From assembly GCA_023401595.1 (NCBI GenBank), contig JAEXDQ010000004.1:1-48172 (forward strand): a stretch of 48,172 nucleotides of DNA, given 5' to 3'. The translations under genes were made by a program, and so were the position numbers. The notes beneath the pieces were generated by a model. That model saw nothing but the letters and a program-made list of their open reading frames with translations, had not been told where the DNA came from and ran no database searches. Position 1 is the stretch's first letter, and every line of letters begins with the position of its first letter. This document shows positions 32,586-42,500 of this stretch, piece by piece. The DNA comes from Spirochaetota bacterium (GTDB taxonomy: Bacteria > Spirochaetota > Spirochaetia > Sphaerochaetales > Sphaerochaetaceae).

Positions 32586-32681
32586 GTGTTCAGAAGTATC
32601 ATGCATTATCTGACTGGTGGCGAGTATTTCTCGCTCTCGCTGTTTCCTTTTTCATGTGGAATTGTAGACGTCGGTCTTTAG
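32586..32681 (+). CDS. Putative pyrBI leader peptide (31 codons)
   Basis: A short ORF with a strong ribosome site (AAGGAG, 7 nt) and a GTG start. It is Phe/Leu/Ser-rich in its second half (codons 14-23 encode YFSLSLFPFS). The corresponding mRNA has a U-rich run (TTTCC then five T, about 32643-32652). The TAG stop (32679-32681) lies in the loop of an intrinsic terminator. A translated leader, a U-rich pause region and an overlapping terminator are exactly the parts of the enterobacterial pyrBI attenuator, where UTP-dependent polymerase pausing couples to the ribosome. The residue sequence itself is not similar to E. coli PyrL beyond composition; function is inferred from layout. Confidence 0.65.
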   Translation: MFRSIMHYLTGGEYFSLSLFPFSCGIVDVGL

Positions 32682-32697
32682 GGCCGACGTTTTTTTT
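32668..32697 (+). terminator. Intrinsic terminator / attenuator of pyrBI
   Basis: ACGTCGGTC (32668-32676) pairs with GGCCGACGT (32682-32690) across a five-base loop, followed by eight T (32690-32697). It begins inside the leader ORF, so a ribosome at the leader stop would cover its 5' arm. pyrBI starts 63 nt later. Confidence 0.85.
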
Positions 32698-32759
32698 ACC
32701 CTGACGACCGGAGCGCCGCCAGGGGAGGATATCGCCCGTATGGGCGGGAGGAGAGCGGT

Positions 32760-34376
32760 ATGGATACGAATCCAAAGAGTGTATTTGTCGGTAGGTCCTT
32801 GTGCGTGATCGACGATCTGTCGATCGCCGAACGCAAGTATCTTTTCTCTCAAGTGAAAAGGCTGAAGGCGGCGATTGAAAGCAACGACCAGTCTGTAATG
32901 GATGAGTTCAGGATCAACGACCAGGATTTCGGTATCTATGAGGTCTTTCTTGAGGACAGCACCCGCACGCGGGAATCCTTCCGTAATGCGGCGAAGTTCC
33001 ACCATGCCAAGGTCTCCGAGTTGAGCAGCGACAGCTCGTCCTTCAACAAAGGGGAGAGTTTCGCCGATACGTTCAACACCTTGGCCGGATACTCCAACAC
33101 GATTTTTATCATCCGGAGCAAGATCGAGGGGGTGTGCCGGTGGCTGGAGGATGAATGTACGGCGTTCGCCAATCGCAACCGGCTGTGGCGCAAGCCGGCC
33201 TTCATCAACGCCGGCGACGGCAAGCATGAGCATCCGACGCAGGAGCTGCTTGATGAATTCACATTCTTGGAGGACAACGACTGGAAGACCGATAGCATCC
33301 ATGTCGCTCTGGTCGGCGATTTGTTCCATGGGCGGACGGTTCACTCCAAGGCGGACGGGTTGAAGGTGTTCGACCATGTGAGGGTCGATCTTATCGCTCC
33401 GCCCGAGCTGGCGATGCCTGAGTCCTATGTGGAGAAGATGCGGGAGAACGGGTTTGAGATTCGAATCTTCCCGTCGATCGACGAGTATGTGTCGCAGGAC
33501 GACATCGCCGGCAAATGGTATTTCACCCGTCCGCAGCTGGAGCGTATGGGCGATAGAATTCTCCAACGGCAGGCTGAGCTTCGCGAGGCAATCACGTTCC
33601 GCAGGGACTTGATCGACAGGATGCCCGAAGGCGCCAAGTTCTACCATCCGCTTCCGAGGCACAAGGAGCATCCGACGATACCGACGTTCCTCGACGAGAC
33701 TTCGTTCAACGGGTGGGAACGGCAGTCCATCAACGGTATGTACGTGCGTATCGTGCTGCTGGCCTTGATCGGCGGCCGTATCGGTGAGGATTTTCTCCCG
33801 CCCCAAGTCGCTCCCGCTGCCAATGTCAATGATGAGGAGTATATCATTGAAGTTCCCGTTTCCTCCGCGGTCAGGAAGGATGTGAAGACATACAGCGAAG
33901 GGGTGCATCCGATCCGTGACGGCATCGTGATCGATCATATCTGCAAGGGTGACAGTCCTTCCGAAATCCGCAACCACATGCGCCTGATCAGCAGCGTTCT
34001 CGAACTCGACGAATCCAAGGGCGGGGAGTGGGTTTCCACCGGCAAGGAACCAGATTCCTACAAAGGAATCATTTTCCGTCCCGGAGCCAGGGAGCTTACC
34101 CGCAAGGAGCTTAAGCGTCTGGCCGCCGTCGCTCCCGGTTGTACCCTCAACATCATCAAGGACGGGAAGGTCGCCGCGAAGTACCGGACCCATATGCCTC
34201 CCCGTATCTACAATTTCGACGATCTGTCCTGTACCAACGATGCCTGTATTTCCCATCCGTCCCAGTCGGAAGGCGTTCCCGCTTTGTTCTACCGGACGGT
34301 GGACAACAGGTTCGCATGTGCGTACTGCGGAAGAAGTCATTCGTTCAAGGAGATATGGAGGGGCAAAAACAAATAA
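32760..34376 (+). CDS. pyrBI: Aspartate carbamoyltransferase, fused catalytic and regulatory chains
   Basis: A 538-residue fusion of PyrB and PyrI catalysing the committed step of pyrimidine synthesis. The catalytic part (1 to about 345) has the carbamoyl-phosphate loop STRTR at 67-71, HPTQE at 158-162 and HPLPR at 296-300. The regulatory part (about 360-538) carries the nucleotide-binding allosteric domain (IIFRPGARELTRKELKRLAAVAPG) and a zinc site formed by C491, C496, C520 and C523, with the C-x4-C and C-x2-C spacing of E. coli PyrI. Such fusions are known in some spirochaetes and Thermotoga. Start 32760 has GGAGGAG upstream, next to a CGCCC-GTAT-GGGCG hairpin that might shield it. Its expression is probably attenuator-controlled. 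Confidence 0.95.
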   Translation: MDTNPKSVFVGRSLCVIDDLSIAERKYLFSQVKRLKAAIESNDQSVMDEFRINDQDFGIYEVFLEDSTRTRESFRNAAKFHHAKVSELSSDSSSFNKGESFADTFNTLAGYSNTIFIIRSKIEGVCRWLEDECTAFANRNRLWRKPAFINAGDGKHEHPTQELLDEFTFLEDNDWKTDSIHVALVGDLFHGRTVHSKADGLKVFDHVRVDLIAPPELAMPESYVEKMRENGFEIRIFPSIDEYVSQDDIAGKWYFTRPQLERMGDRILQRQAELREAITFRRDLIDRMPEGAKFYHPLPRHKEHPTIPTFLDETSFNGWERQSINGMYVRIVLLALIGGRIGEDFLPPQVAPAANVNDEEYIIEVPVSSAVRKDVKTYSEGVHPIRDGIVIDHICKGDSPSEIRNHMRLISSVLELDESKGGEWVSTGKEPDSYKGIIFRPGARELTRKELKRLAAVAPGCTLNIIKDGKVAAKYRTHMPPRIYNFDDLSCTNDACISHPSQSEGVPALFYRTVDNRFACAYCGRSHSFKEIWRGKNK

Positions 34377-34399
34377 CCCTTCCTGCTCGCATCCCGGCC

Positions 34400-34781
34400 G
34401 TCCTGCGGCGTTGCCTTCGCAGGGCCGTACACGAGGTACTGTCCCTGCTTGGCGGCCTTGCGGGACGTTCCGGTCTGCTTCGCGGTACCGTCAGCACGCG
34501 GTCGTTCCGGTCTGCTTCGCAGTGCCGTCAGCACGCGGTCATTCCGGTACGGACCGGCCGTCCTGGGGCGGGGCTGGCGCGGAATCGTGAGGAAGGGGCG
34601 ATGGGAATATGTGTTTCCGTTGTTTGACAGGGTCGTCCTGCGGCGTTGCTTTCGCGGCCGTACACAAGGTACTGTCCCTGCTTGGCGGCCTTGAGGGACG
34701 TTCCAGTCTGCTTCGCGGTGCCGTCAGCACGCGGCCATTCCGGTACGGAGCGGCCGTCCAGAGGCGGGGCTGGCGCAGGGG
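34400..34781. repeat. Imperfect large duplication with 37-bp sub-repeat between pyrBI and pyrE
   Basis: Two related copies, about 34400-34583 and 34635-34781. Both hold GTCCTGCGGCGTTGC, GGTACTGTCCCTGCTTGGCG, GTCAGCACGCGG and GGCGGGGCTGGCGC in the same order. Copy one contains the 37-bp unit beginning TTCCGGTCTGCTTCGC twice (34468 and 34505) plus a partial third at 34542. Copy two contains it once (34701). Several long reading frames run through both strands, but they are frame-ambiguous products of the repeat, and I do not call a gene here. Confidence 0.85.
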
Positions 34782-34829
34782 GTGCCTGTCGTACCGCCTG
34801 GGGCTGGCACGGGTGACGAATGGTAAAAT

Positions 34830-34853
34830 AACCGTGGTGCAAGCTACGGTTTT
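34830..34853 (+). terminator. Weak terminator-like hairpin before pyrE
   Basis: AACCGT pairs with ACGGTT (inner one mismatch), followed by TTTTG. A TAGAAT box follows at 34858-34863, so a new promoter for pyrE is possible, though the -35 is not convincing. Confidence 0.3.
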
Positions 34854-34901
34854 GTCGTAGAATGACAAAAAGCCTTTGGCTGAGAATGAAAGGATTGGAT
34901 C

Positions 34902-35600
34902 ATGAAGAAAACGATTGATGAAATTACCGGTTACTATGGACCGTTGCTTGCTGAACAAGCCCTTGAAATGGGAGCGATCAGACTTTCCCCCGACGAGCCG
35001 TTCCAATGGGCGTCCGGATATCGTATGCCTATCTATAATGACAACCGCCAGTTCTTGGCGAGAGCGCAGGCCCGCAAATTGATATGTGATGCGTTTGCGG
35101 AGATGCTGGAGGCGTTGGACTACCGACCGGAAAACATCGCGGGGACCTCGACCGCCGGAATTCCTCACGCTACGACACTGGCGGACCGGCTCCAACTGCC
35201 GTTGACCTACGTTCGAAGCGCAGGCAAGGACCATGGGCTGCATCAACAGATTGAGGGACTTGGACGTGGCGGCAGCTATGAGGGGCGCAAGGTGGTGCTG
35301 ATCGAGGATCTGGTTTCTACCGGGGGAAGCTCGATCAAAGCCGTTGAAGCGATTGTCGCCGCTAAAGGAGACTGTCCCCACTGTCTGGCGATATTCACCT
35401 ATGGACTGCAAGCTTCACTGGACGCTTTCTCCGCATTGAACCCGCCGTGCGATGTCCATACGATTCTGAACTATGACATCATGGTGAATACTGCGTTGAA
35501 GACCGGATATGTCGATGCCAACGGAGCCTCGTTGTTGCGCGAATGGCGGCAAGATCCATTCGGGTGGGGTGAGAAACATGGTTTTCCCCCTGTGAGATGA
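34902..35600 (+). CDS. pyrE: Orotate phosphoribosyltransferase
   Basis: Condenses orotate with PRPP to give OMP, step five of UMP synthesis; a cytoplasmic dimer. 232 residues, normal length. It shows FQWASGYRMPIYNDNR (substrate region), GTSTAGIPHATTLADRL (about 81-96), VRSAGKDHG with the flexible-loop lysine near 109, and the PRPP-binding signature VVLIEDLVSTGGSS at 131-144. The ATG has AAAGGA 8 nt upstream. It is 525 bp from pyrBI, separated by the repeat block, and lies 96 bp before pyrF. Confidence 0.97.
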   Translation: MKKTIDEITGYYGPLLAEQALEMGAIRLSPDEPFQWASGYRMPIYNDNRQFLARAQARKLICDAFAEMLEALDYRPENIAGTSTAGIPHATTLADRLQLPLTYVRSAGKDHGLHQQIEGLGRGGSYEGRKVVLIEDLVSTGGSSIKAVEAIVAAKGDCPHCLAIFTYGLQASLDAFSALNPPCDVHTILNYDIMVNTALKTGYVDANGASLLREWRQDPFGWGEKHGFPPVR

Positions 35601-35650
35601 TATCGTCGTAATCGTGGAGAGGCGTCTAGCCTGTCTTTGGAGTACCGCCA

Positions 35651-35678
35651 TTGCCCAGATAGTCTTGTGGGATAAAAT
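35651..35678 (+). promoter_or_regulatory. Candidate internal promoter before pyrF
   Basis: TTGCCC, 16 bp, TAAAAT. Its predicted start of transcription falls close to the ribosome site (35681-35686), which weakens the call. Confidence 0.3.
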
Positions 35679-35696
35679 AAAAGGAGAATGTCATCT

Positions 35697-36590
35697 ATGA
35701 GTACGTATATTGAGTTATTGCAAGAGTCCGCGGCGGAGGTGAGGAATTGCGCCTGCATGGGACTGGATCCCCAGCTTTCCGCGCTTCCGTACGACAGCGG
35801 CGACCTTCGCGCTGACTTGAACGCATATTTCCAGGAGTTGTTCAGGAGAATGAACCTCGCAGGAACCATCCCCGCCGCATTCAAACCGAACATCGGATAT
35901 TACCAAGCGTTGGATCGGCCACGGGAAGAGGATTTCTCCGGTAGTCTCGCTCTGGTCGATGTCCTTGAGCTTGTGGAGAATTTCTTTCCCGGCATCCCTG
36001 TGATTCTTGACTCCAAGCGGGGGGACATCGCCCGGTCAAGCGCCAACTATGCGATAGAAGCCTTTGACGGCTGGCAGGCTTCCGCGGTGACTGTTTCTCC
36101 GTATATGGGGAGCGATTCCGTCGGCCCCTTCCTGTCCCATGTTCCTGGAGAGAAGGGGGTTTATGTCCTTGACCGTACCAGTAATCCTGGCGGAAGGGAT
36201 TTCCAGAATCTCGTCGTACTTGACAAAGTAGATGAAAAGGAGCTGTATCCGCTCTACATGTCGGTGGCGCATCATGTTGTCGCTTGGAGTAGCCAATGCC
36301 CCGGCATCGGCGCGGTAGTCGGCGCCACGAGCCTTACGGAACTGGAGGATATCGCGGCATATTACAGCGATAAGGAGATACCGTTGCTGATTCCTGGCGT
36401 CGGGAGTCAGGGAGGGAGCGCCGTTGAAACCATGGCTGTTCTCAGGAAAGTTGGATATCCGGTGGAACTGGCCAGGATCAATAGTTCCAGCGGACTGACT
36501 CACCCTTGGAAGAAAGGCCCTGCGCCGGACGACTGGCTTGACCAGTGTGCGAAGAGCATCGCGCAGATTATCTCTGATACGGCGGTATGA
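35697..36590 (+). CDS. pyrF: Orotidine 5'-phosphate decarboxylase (type 2)
   Basis: Decarboxylates OMP to UMP. 297 residues, which with the sequence matches the longer 'type 2' group. The catalytic D-x-K-x-x-D motif is DSKRGDI at 105-111. The N-terminus has MGLDPQ, the later part GAVVGATSL and LLIPGVGSQGGSA for phosphate binding. The start at 35697 was chosen over the ATG at 35688, because AAGGAG at 35681-35686 is correctly spaced only from the second. pyrDK begins 3 bp after its stop. Confidence 0.96.
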   Translation: MSTYIELLQESAAEVRNCACMGLDPQLSALPYDSGDLRADLNAYFQELFRRMNLAGTIPAAFKPNIGYYQALDRPREEDFSGSLALVDVLELVENFFPGIPVILDSKRGDIARSSANYAIEAFDGWQASAVTVSPYMGSDSVGPFLSHVPGEKGVYVLDRTSNPGGRDFQNLVVLDKVDEKELYPLYMSVAHHVVAWSSQCPGIGAVVGATSLTELEDIAAYYSDKEIPLLIPGVGSQGGSAVETMAVLRKVGYPVELARINSSSGLTHPWKKGPAPDDWLDQCAKSIAQIISDTAV

Positions 36591-36593
36591 CCA

Positions 36594-38372
36594 ATGGCTT
36601 TGTATGAAAACAGGGCTTCTCTGGTTTTGAGAGGCCGGCATCTGGAATGCTTGGAAAATCCGATGGATACGCCGCCCTTGCTCGCTACGGTGAGCGGGGT
36701 GGCCTCCACCAAAACCCCTCTGGTCCGGTATTTCGACAAGGATATTCCCGCGGTTGGAATCATCACCACGAAAAGCTTTCAGGTAGTACCGAATCCCGGT
36801 AACCGGGAACCGGTGATCTGTGAGGTCGCGCCCGGTGATTTCGGCAATTCCGTAGGGCTGCGCAATCCCGGTATGGAAGTGGCGTTGAAGGAGCTGGCCG
36901 CATTGCGCGCTTCCCATGAAATGCGTGCGCTGCTGAACGTCTCCGTGTCAGCCAGCAATCCGGCTGACTTCATCACATTGATACGGCAATTTGAAGATGT
37001 CGCCGATATCATTGAGCTGAACTTTTCCTGCCCTCACGCTTCCGCCGGCTTCGGCGCGTCGATCGGTTGCGACATCGACATCGCGTCCTCGTACATGGCG
37101 GAGATCAAGAAGTCGATTCCTCGATGCAGGGCTTTGATCTTCGTCAAGCTGACTCCGAACGTAGAGGATATCGGGGCTATAGCGAAAGCCGTTGTTGAAG
37201 CGGGGGCGGATGGTCTTGTAGCGATCAATACGGTCGGTCCGAACATCCACATGGATCCTGTGGCGAAGGCCCCCATCCTCCAGAACAAGCTGGGCGGGAA
37301 AGGCGGTTGCAGCGGCAGGTGGGTCAATGGCCGTGCAGTGGAATGCGTGCGGGAAATCCGCACCGCCGTTGGCGATTCCGTCCCGTTGATCGGCATGGGG
37401 GGAGTCTCTACCGGCAATGACGTCGCCACGATGCTCCAAGCTGGAGCCGACGCGGTTGGCGTAGGCAGTGCGTTCGGCAAGGTTCACCAGCGGTTCTGGA
37501 GAGATTACACCGACGCCTTGGTACAGGAAGCAATTGCAAGCCTGATGGCCGTCCATGGGAAAAAGAGTATCCTGCCCGCAGATTCCAGCGCCTCCTATAT
37601 CGATGGGACCAGGCAGATGGAGTATCATGCCCATACAATCCGAAAGGTGCTGTTTCATACTCCCGATATCGCTGTGTTCACCTTGTCTGGAACCCTTGAC
37701 TGCCAAGCGGGACAATTCGCCTTCCTTTGGATTCCTGGAGTGGGGGAGAAGCCTTTTTCCGTCGCGGAGAACGATCCGTTGACATTCGTCATCAAAAAAA
37801 GGGGGGCGTTCACCGAAGCGATGTTCGCCTTGCGGGAGGGGTACGTCGTCTATGTCCGCGGACTTTATGGTGCAAGGATTGAACAGGAACCGTCCCCTAG
37901 GGCGTTGCTGCTGGCAGGCGGTACCGGCGTCGCCGTCCTGCCGTCTCTTGCCAGGCTCTTGAAGTCCCAAGGGACGGAAATGGATATCTATGTCGGAACT
38001 TCGACCAGTGTCCCGACCGCTGACGGCAAAGCTCTGCTCGAAGACTCCCTGTCCGCCTATGGACGTTTCGCTTGCGTCGCCGACGATGGCAGACCGGGAC
38101 GTGTACTGGATTGCCTTGACGCCGTCTTGTCTGATGTGGACGGCCTTGCCTGCTACGTCGTCGGACCGGAGAGATTCATGGCGGTCGCAGCCGGGAAGAT
38201 GATGTCGGCGGGAGTGCCGGCCGAACGCATCTATCTTTCAATGGAGCGAAACACCCTCTGCGGTATCGGCATGTGTGGCGAGTGCGTCTGCGGCGACAGG
38301 CTCGCCTGCCAGTGGGGCACGTTCATGCGATACGACTATCTGCTTGCGGAGGCTCCTGAACTGGTATGCTGA
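36594..38372 (+). CDS. pyrDK: Dihydroorotate dehydrogenase fused to its electron-transfer subunit
   Basis: 592-residue fusion. The N-terminal ~330 residues are a PyrD type 1B TIM barrel binding FMN: LNFSCPHAS, FVKLTPNVEDI, INTVGPN, and GMGGVSTGNDVATMLQAGADAVGVGSA, with CSGRWVN nearby. From about 345 on is PyrK: FAD-binding (FAFLWIPGVGEKPFSVAEND), NAD-binding (LLLAGGTGVAVLP) and the [2Fe-2S] motif with C556, C561, C564 and C572 (also C566). In most bacteria these are separate proteins forming a heterotetramer using NAD+. Starts 3 bp after pyrF and overlaps pyrC by 7 bp, so it is inside a tight operon. Confidence 0.95.
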   Translation: MALYENRASLVLRGRHLECLENPMDTPPLLATVSGVASTKTPLVRYFDKDIPAVGIITTKSFQVVPNPGNREPVICEVAPGDFGNSVGLRNPGMEVALKELAALRASHEMRALLNVSVSASNPADFITLIRQFEDVADIIELNFSCPHASAGFGASIGCDIDIASSYMAEIKKSIPRCRALIFVKLTPNVEDIGAIAKAVVEAGADGLVAINTVGPNIHMDPVAKAPILQNKLGGKGGCSGRWVNGRAVECVREIRTAVGDSVPLIGMGGVSTGNDVATMLQAGADAVGVGSAFGKVHQRFWRDYTDALVQEAIASLMAVHGKKSILPADSSASYIDGTRQMEYHAHTIRKVLFHTPDIAVFTLSGTLDCQAGQFAFLWIPGVGEKPFSVAENDPLTFVIKKRGAFTEAMFALREGYVVYVRGLYGARIEQEPSPRALLLAGGTGVAVLPSLARLLKSQGTEMDIYVGTSTSVPTADGKALLEDSLSAYGRFACVADDGRPGRVLDCLDAVLSDVDGLACYVVGPERFMAVAAGKMMSAGVPAERIYLSMERNTLCGIGMCGECVCGDRLACQWGTFMRYDYLLAEAPELVC

Positions 38373-39445
38373 TGATAGACCCCCATGTACATCTGCGCGA
38401 CTGGTCGCAAAGTTCCAAGGAAACCCTGGTGCATGGTATGACCGCGGGGGTACGGGCCGGCATTGGAACCTTCTTCGACATGCCCAATACGTCTCCCGCC
38501 CTTACGGATCGTGCGACGATTCTCAAACGGCTTGCCGATGGAGAGGCCGCGTCAAGATCTGTTGCGGAGGCTACGGGCATATTGCCGTCCTACCATGTCT
38601 ATGGGGGTGTGACGGCCGAAGCGGGGCAGGTGGCGATTATGGCTTCAATCGTCCAGGAACTGTTCCCAAAGGTCGTAGGGCTGAAGATGTTCGCAGGGCA
38701 TTCCACCGGCAACATGGGATTGGTGACGGAGGACCTGCAGCGACGGGTGTACCGGGAACTGGCGAAGGCGGGCTACCGGGGAGTCCTTGCGGTACATTGC
38801 GAGAAGGAAGCCTTGTTGCGTCCTGAATCCTGGAATCCTGCCGTCCCGGCTTCCCATAGCCTTGCCCGACCTGCCTCCGCTGAAATAGAGTCCGTCAGGG
38901 ATCAGCTGAGGTTCGCGACTGAAACGGGTTTTCAGGGGACGCTTCATGTCTGCCATGTCAGTACGGCCGGTGCGTTGGAGCTGATCAGGTGCGCGAAGGT
39001 GTCCGGCCTTCCGTTTTCAGTGACCTGCGGAGCTACCGCGCACCATGCGCTGTTGTCTGAATCCGCTTATGATGTATCAGGCAATCTGGTGAAGATGAAT
39101 CCCCCTTTGCGCGATGAACGGGATAGGGGCGCCGTTTTCAATGGATTGCTTGACGGTTGCGTCGACTGGGTCGAAAGCGACCATGCTCCCCATACTATGG
39201 CCGACAAGCGGGAAGGAGCGTCCGGGATACCGGGGTTTTCAGGGACTTTGCTGTTGGCTCGCGCTTTGCGCAGGGCGGGGTGTTCTCCTCTACGGTTGGA
39301 GGAGCTCTTCGGGCGGAAAGTGGGAGAAATGTTCCGATTGCCCTGTAGTGAACGAATTGAAATCCCGGACGACTCGGAGATAGAGCTGATTTTACCTGCT
39401 CTCAATGGGATGTATCCTTGGAACCCGTACTGTTCATTATCATAA
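38366..39445 (+). CDS. pyrC: Dihydroorotase
   Basis: Cyclises carbamoyl aspartate to dihydroorotate; metal-dependent amidohydrolase. 359 residues. Metal-binding HVHLRD (about 8-13), the FDMPNTSPALTD region, LKMFAGHSTGN where the carbamylated lysine sits, HCEKEALL and HVCHVSTAGALELI histidines, and WVESDHAPH with the catalytic aspartate near the end. The ATG at 38366 overlaps the pyrDK stop by 7 bases; an alternative ATG at 38372 would overlap by one. Last gene of the pyr run; carAB is not here. No clear terminator follows. Confidence 0.94.
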   Translation: MLMIDPHVHLRDWSQSSKETLVHGMTAGVRAGIGTFFDMPNTSPALTDRATILKRLADGEAASRSVAEATGILPSYHVYGGVTAEAGQVAIMASIVQELFPKVVGLKMFAGHSTGNMGLVTEDLQRRVYRELAKAGYRGVLAVHCEKEALLRPESWNPAVPASHSLARPASAEIESVRDQLRFATETGFQGTLHVCHVSTAGALELIRCAKVSGLPFSVTCGATAHHALLSESAYDVSGNLVKMNPPLRDERDRGAVFNGLLDGCVDWVESDHAPHTMADKREGASGIPGFSGTLLLARALRRAGCSPLRLEELFGRKVGEMFRLPCSERIEIPDDSEIELILPALNGMYPWNPYCSLS

Positions 39446-39494
39446 TTATCAAACAGATTTGAGTGGTTTTGTTCGATAAAAGCCTGATGAAGTA

Positions 39495-39525
39495 TTGAAT
39501 TTCTCCTTGGTTTTGTTGTTAGATA
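39495..39525 (+). promoter_or_regulatory. Candidate promoter of the FN3 lipoprotein operon
   Basis: TTGAAT, 19 bp, TAGATA, with the -10 ending 6 nt before the ATG at 39532. The spacer is long and there is no ribosome site, another possible leaderless start. Confidence 0.35.
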
Positions 39526-39531
39526 TGGGCT

Positions 39532-42500
39532 ATGTCTTCAAAATCATCTGAAACTGTAAAGAAAAAACTGCCGGCGTTGCTGGGTTTGACTATATGTTGT
39601 CTTCTTTTGTTTATCTCCTGTCCCATGGCACCGCCGGAAGATCCGTCGGGAGGGTTCAATCCTTACCTTGCGCCCTCTTCTCCAACCAATGTCAGTGCTA
39701 CGAACGGTCTGCCGAACAAGATATCCTTGCAATGGGAGGCCTCCGAAAATGCTACTAGCTACCAAGTCTGGATGTTGAAAAGCGATGACTATGGCGCTGT
39801 GAATACTTCCCGTTCCACAACTCTCAGCTATTCCAATCTGCAGGAGAGAGGGTTCAAGTTTGTTGAAGATGTCACGACGACGAAATACGACTTGCTGAAC
39901 CAGTCGGCCGGGTCGGCATATATATTCGCCATCGTCGCGATGCGGGATCTGGGAGCTTCCGTCACCGCTGTCGGACAGAGGGTGTTGTATTCCAATCCCA
40001 GCGTCTTGTTTGAAGGGAGTACTGTCGGTGGTATCACATTATCCGCTGTCGCTACCAGCCAGACGATCGCCTTGTATTGGGATGTCCCGAATATATTCAA
40101 GACTATTCCTTCTATGCCTGGCGCCGACGAGCCTCTATATGACTATGCTTTCGCATTGGAATATAAATTGAAAAACGCGGCGGATGTATCCGCCAACTGG
40201 ACTTCCGTCAATGGGGTGGGGAAAGACTTCCATCATGAGCTTAGTATCGCTTCCGACGGCCTTTCCGTGGACACTGCCTACGAATTTCGTATATCAATGA
40301 CCGTATTTGATGCCAACGGAGCGGAAGTGACGACTGTGCGGAGCATCAAGCTTCCTGTTACAACGGAAACGAACATGGTTCCCGACAAGATTGAGTCGGT
40401 CAATGTGACGGCCGGTTCCATTGCTGACGGTATCAAATTGACTTGGATTGCTCCGAAGATTCCTTCCGGTCTCGACGTCACGAACGTGTTCCGCATAGAC
40501 CGCAAGGTGGACGGGGACGAAGGCTCCGGTTGGGAGACTGTGTTGGCGGCTTCAAAGGATTCCGGAGTCCAGAAAGGCCAGGACGAACGCGAATACTTCT
40601 GGGTGGATACCACGGTCGCCGACAATGTGAAATACATATATCGTATCCTGAATGGATATATCAATGCGTCGGGTGTCATTACAATGCAGGATGACAGCGC
40701 CGTCACGACATCTTCCGCTGGTTGGAAGTTGTGGTTGCCTACGGATGTACAGGCTGTATTCACGCCGGGAGAGGGTGTGAATCCCGACAACGGCATTGTC
40801 GCTTTGTCTTGGAATTACCGCGGCGGTACCTTGGACGGTATTACTTGGAGGTTCAAGACCTCTGTGTGGAGTCAGAAAGACGGTACGACGGATAGTCAGA
40901 CCGTAGACATCGTTCCCACCGTTTCTGTGGACGCCTATTCATACAACGCCCCCATTTCCATCGTTGACACGAGCTTTGTTCATACATTTGAATTCATCCT
41001 TGAATTCCTGTTCAATGGAGAGGTGGTAAAATCCTTGCCTGTCAGTACGACGCCTGTTACGGTTTCTCTCGGCGAGTCTGCGGGTGAGGTATTGTTCAGT
41101 AATTTCCAGGCGACGCAGAATCTGGTTGGCAAAATCAAGCTTTCCTGGGTCGTGATCGATGGCTTGTCGGATGAAAACTATGAAATATGGGCGGACGGAA
41201 CAAAACTGGAAGTCGTTCCTACAATTACCTCGACCGAGAATGCCAGAAGCGTTGAACTGGAGACTTCCGGCATCCATACCTATCGTTTGACTTCCACTGC
41301 CACCTACAATGGGGCTTCCCAGACTTATTATGGGCCCGACCAGAAATCAGGTTCTACGTTGAGTTCGCCGCAGAACTTGTCCGCTACGGACGGTAGTTCT
41401 CTGACCCAGATCGACATCACCTGGGATGCTCCTTCCAACAATGAAGACGGAACCGTCAGATACGAACTTTGGTACAAGCTTGACTCCGCCGATGATACCG
41501 GTTGGCATAGTATCGATATCTCCTCTTTGCCGATACCGGCGACGACCCTTGCGGAGGGGGCTGGAACAGCCCGTGCCGGTGAAATCTATGATTTCAGGAT
41601 GCGGGCCTACAATACGGCTCAGACCGTCGGGGGGACGAATGTCTATACAGAATGGACCGCGATAGAAAAGGGCAGTATCTTCGGACCTGGGAACATGACG
41701 CTGACTGCGTCGCAAGGTACGGATCCTCAGAAGGTCGATCTTGTATGGAATGCGGTGGACGGCGCGGCTTCGTATACCATCTATCGTAATGGCGGACGTT
41801 TGAAAGGCAACCACAAATCCACGACGTTCTCAGATGAAGAGCTAGTCACCTTGACGTCCTCAGCCGATAATCTGACTCCTTTGTCCGAGAAGTACACATA
41901 CAAGGTTGTTCCTGTTCCGGCATTTGAGGCTGATGTCAATACCCTGTTGGGTAAAGAGGCGCAAGGTTGGTTGTTCGGACCTCCAAAGAACATCAAGGCT
42001 TCAAAGGGCACCGCTGTAGGTGTGATCAATGTCACCTGGGATGCGGTCGACGGCGCGAACTCCTACATCGTCCATAAATATACGATTGATACGAATGGAG
42101 TTCCTGTCTTCCAAGGGACTTCCGAGGCTGTCTCGACAAATTCCTGGGATGATTCTAAATCGACGAATCCTGTTTATTATACTGTCCATGCAATTTCCTC
42201 GACGGGTCTGGAATCAGCGAAGCAGAACGGGTTCGGTTCTACGGTCAATATGTTCAAGGAGACGGAGGCCAGCAATTATGGGTATCGGTTGACGATGCCT
42301 TCGACATTCTTCGTTACTGAGCAAATTGATGCAAGCAATGTATATCGGCCATACGTCCGGCTTATTTGGGACAGGGTGGATGGTGCTACGCAATATACGG
42401 TCAAAGCGTTGGATGGAACTACGGACGTTGATGTGAGCGGTTTGAATTACCACGAGACGAATGCCGTGGACAATGGCATATCCGCGACTTCTGTCGGGTA

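Noticed and set aside
34337..34860. Several overlapping reading frames in the pyrBI-pyrE spacer
   Set aside because: Equally open in different frames on both strands because of the duplication; no start with a consistent ribosome site.
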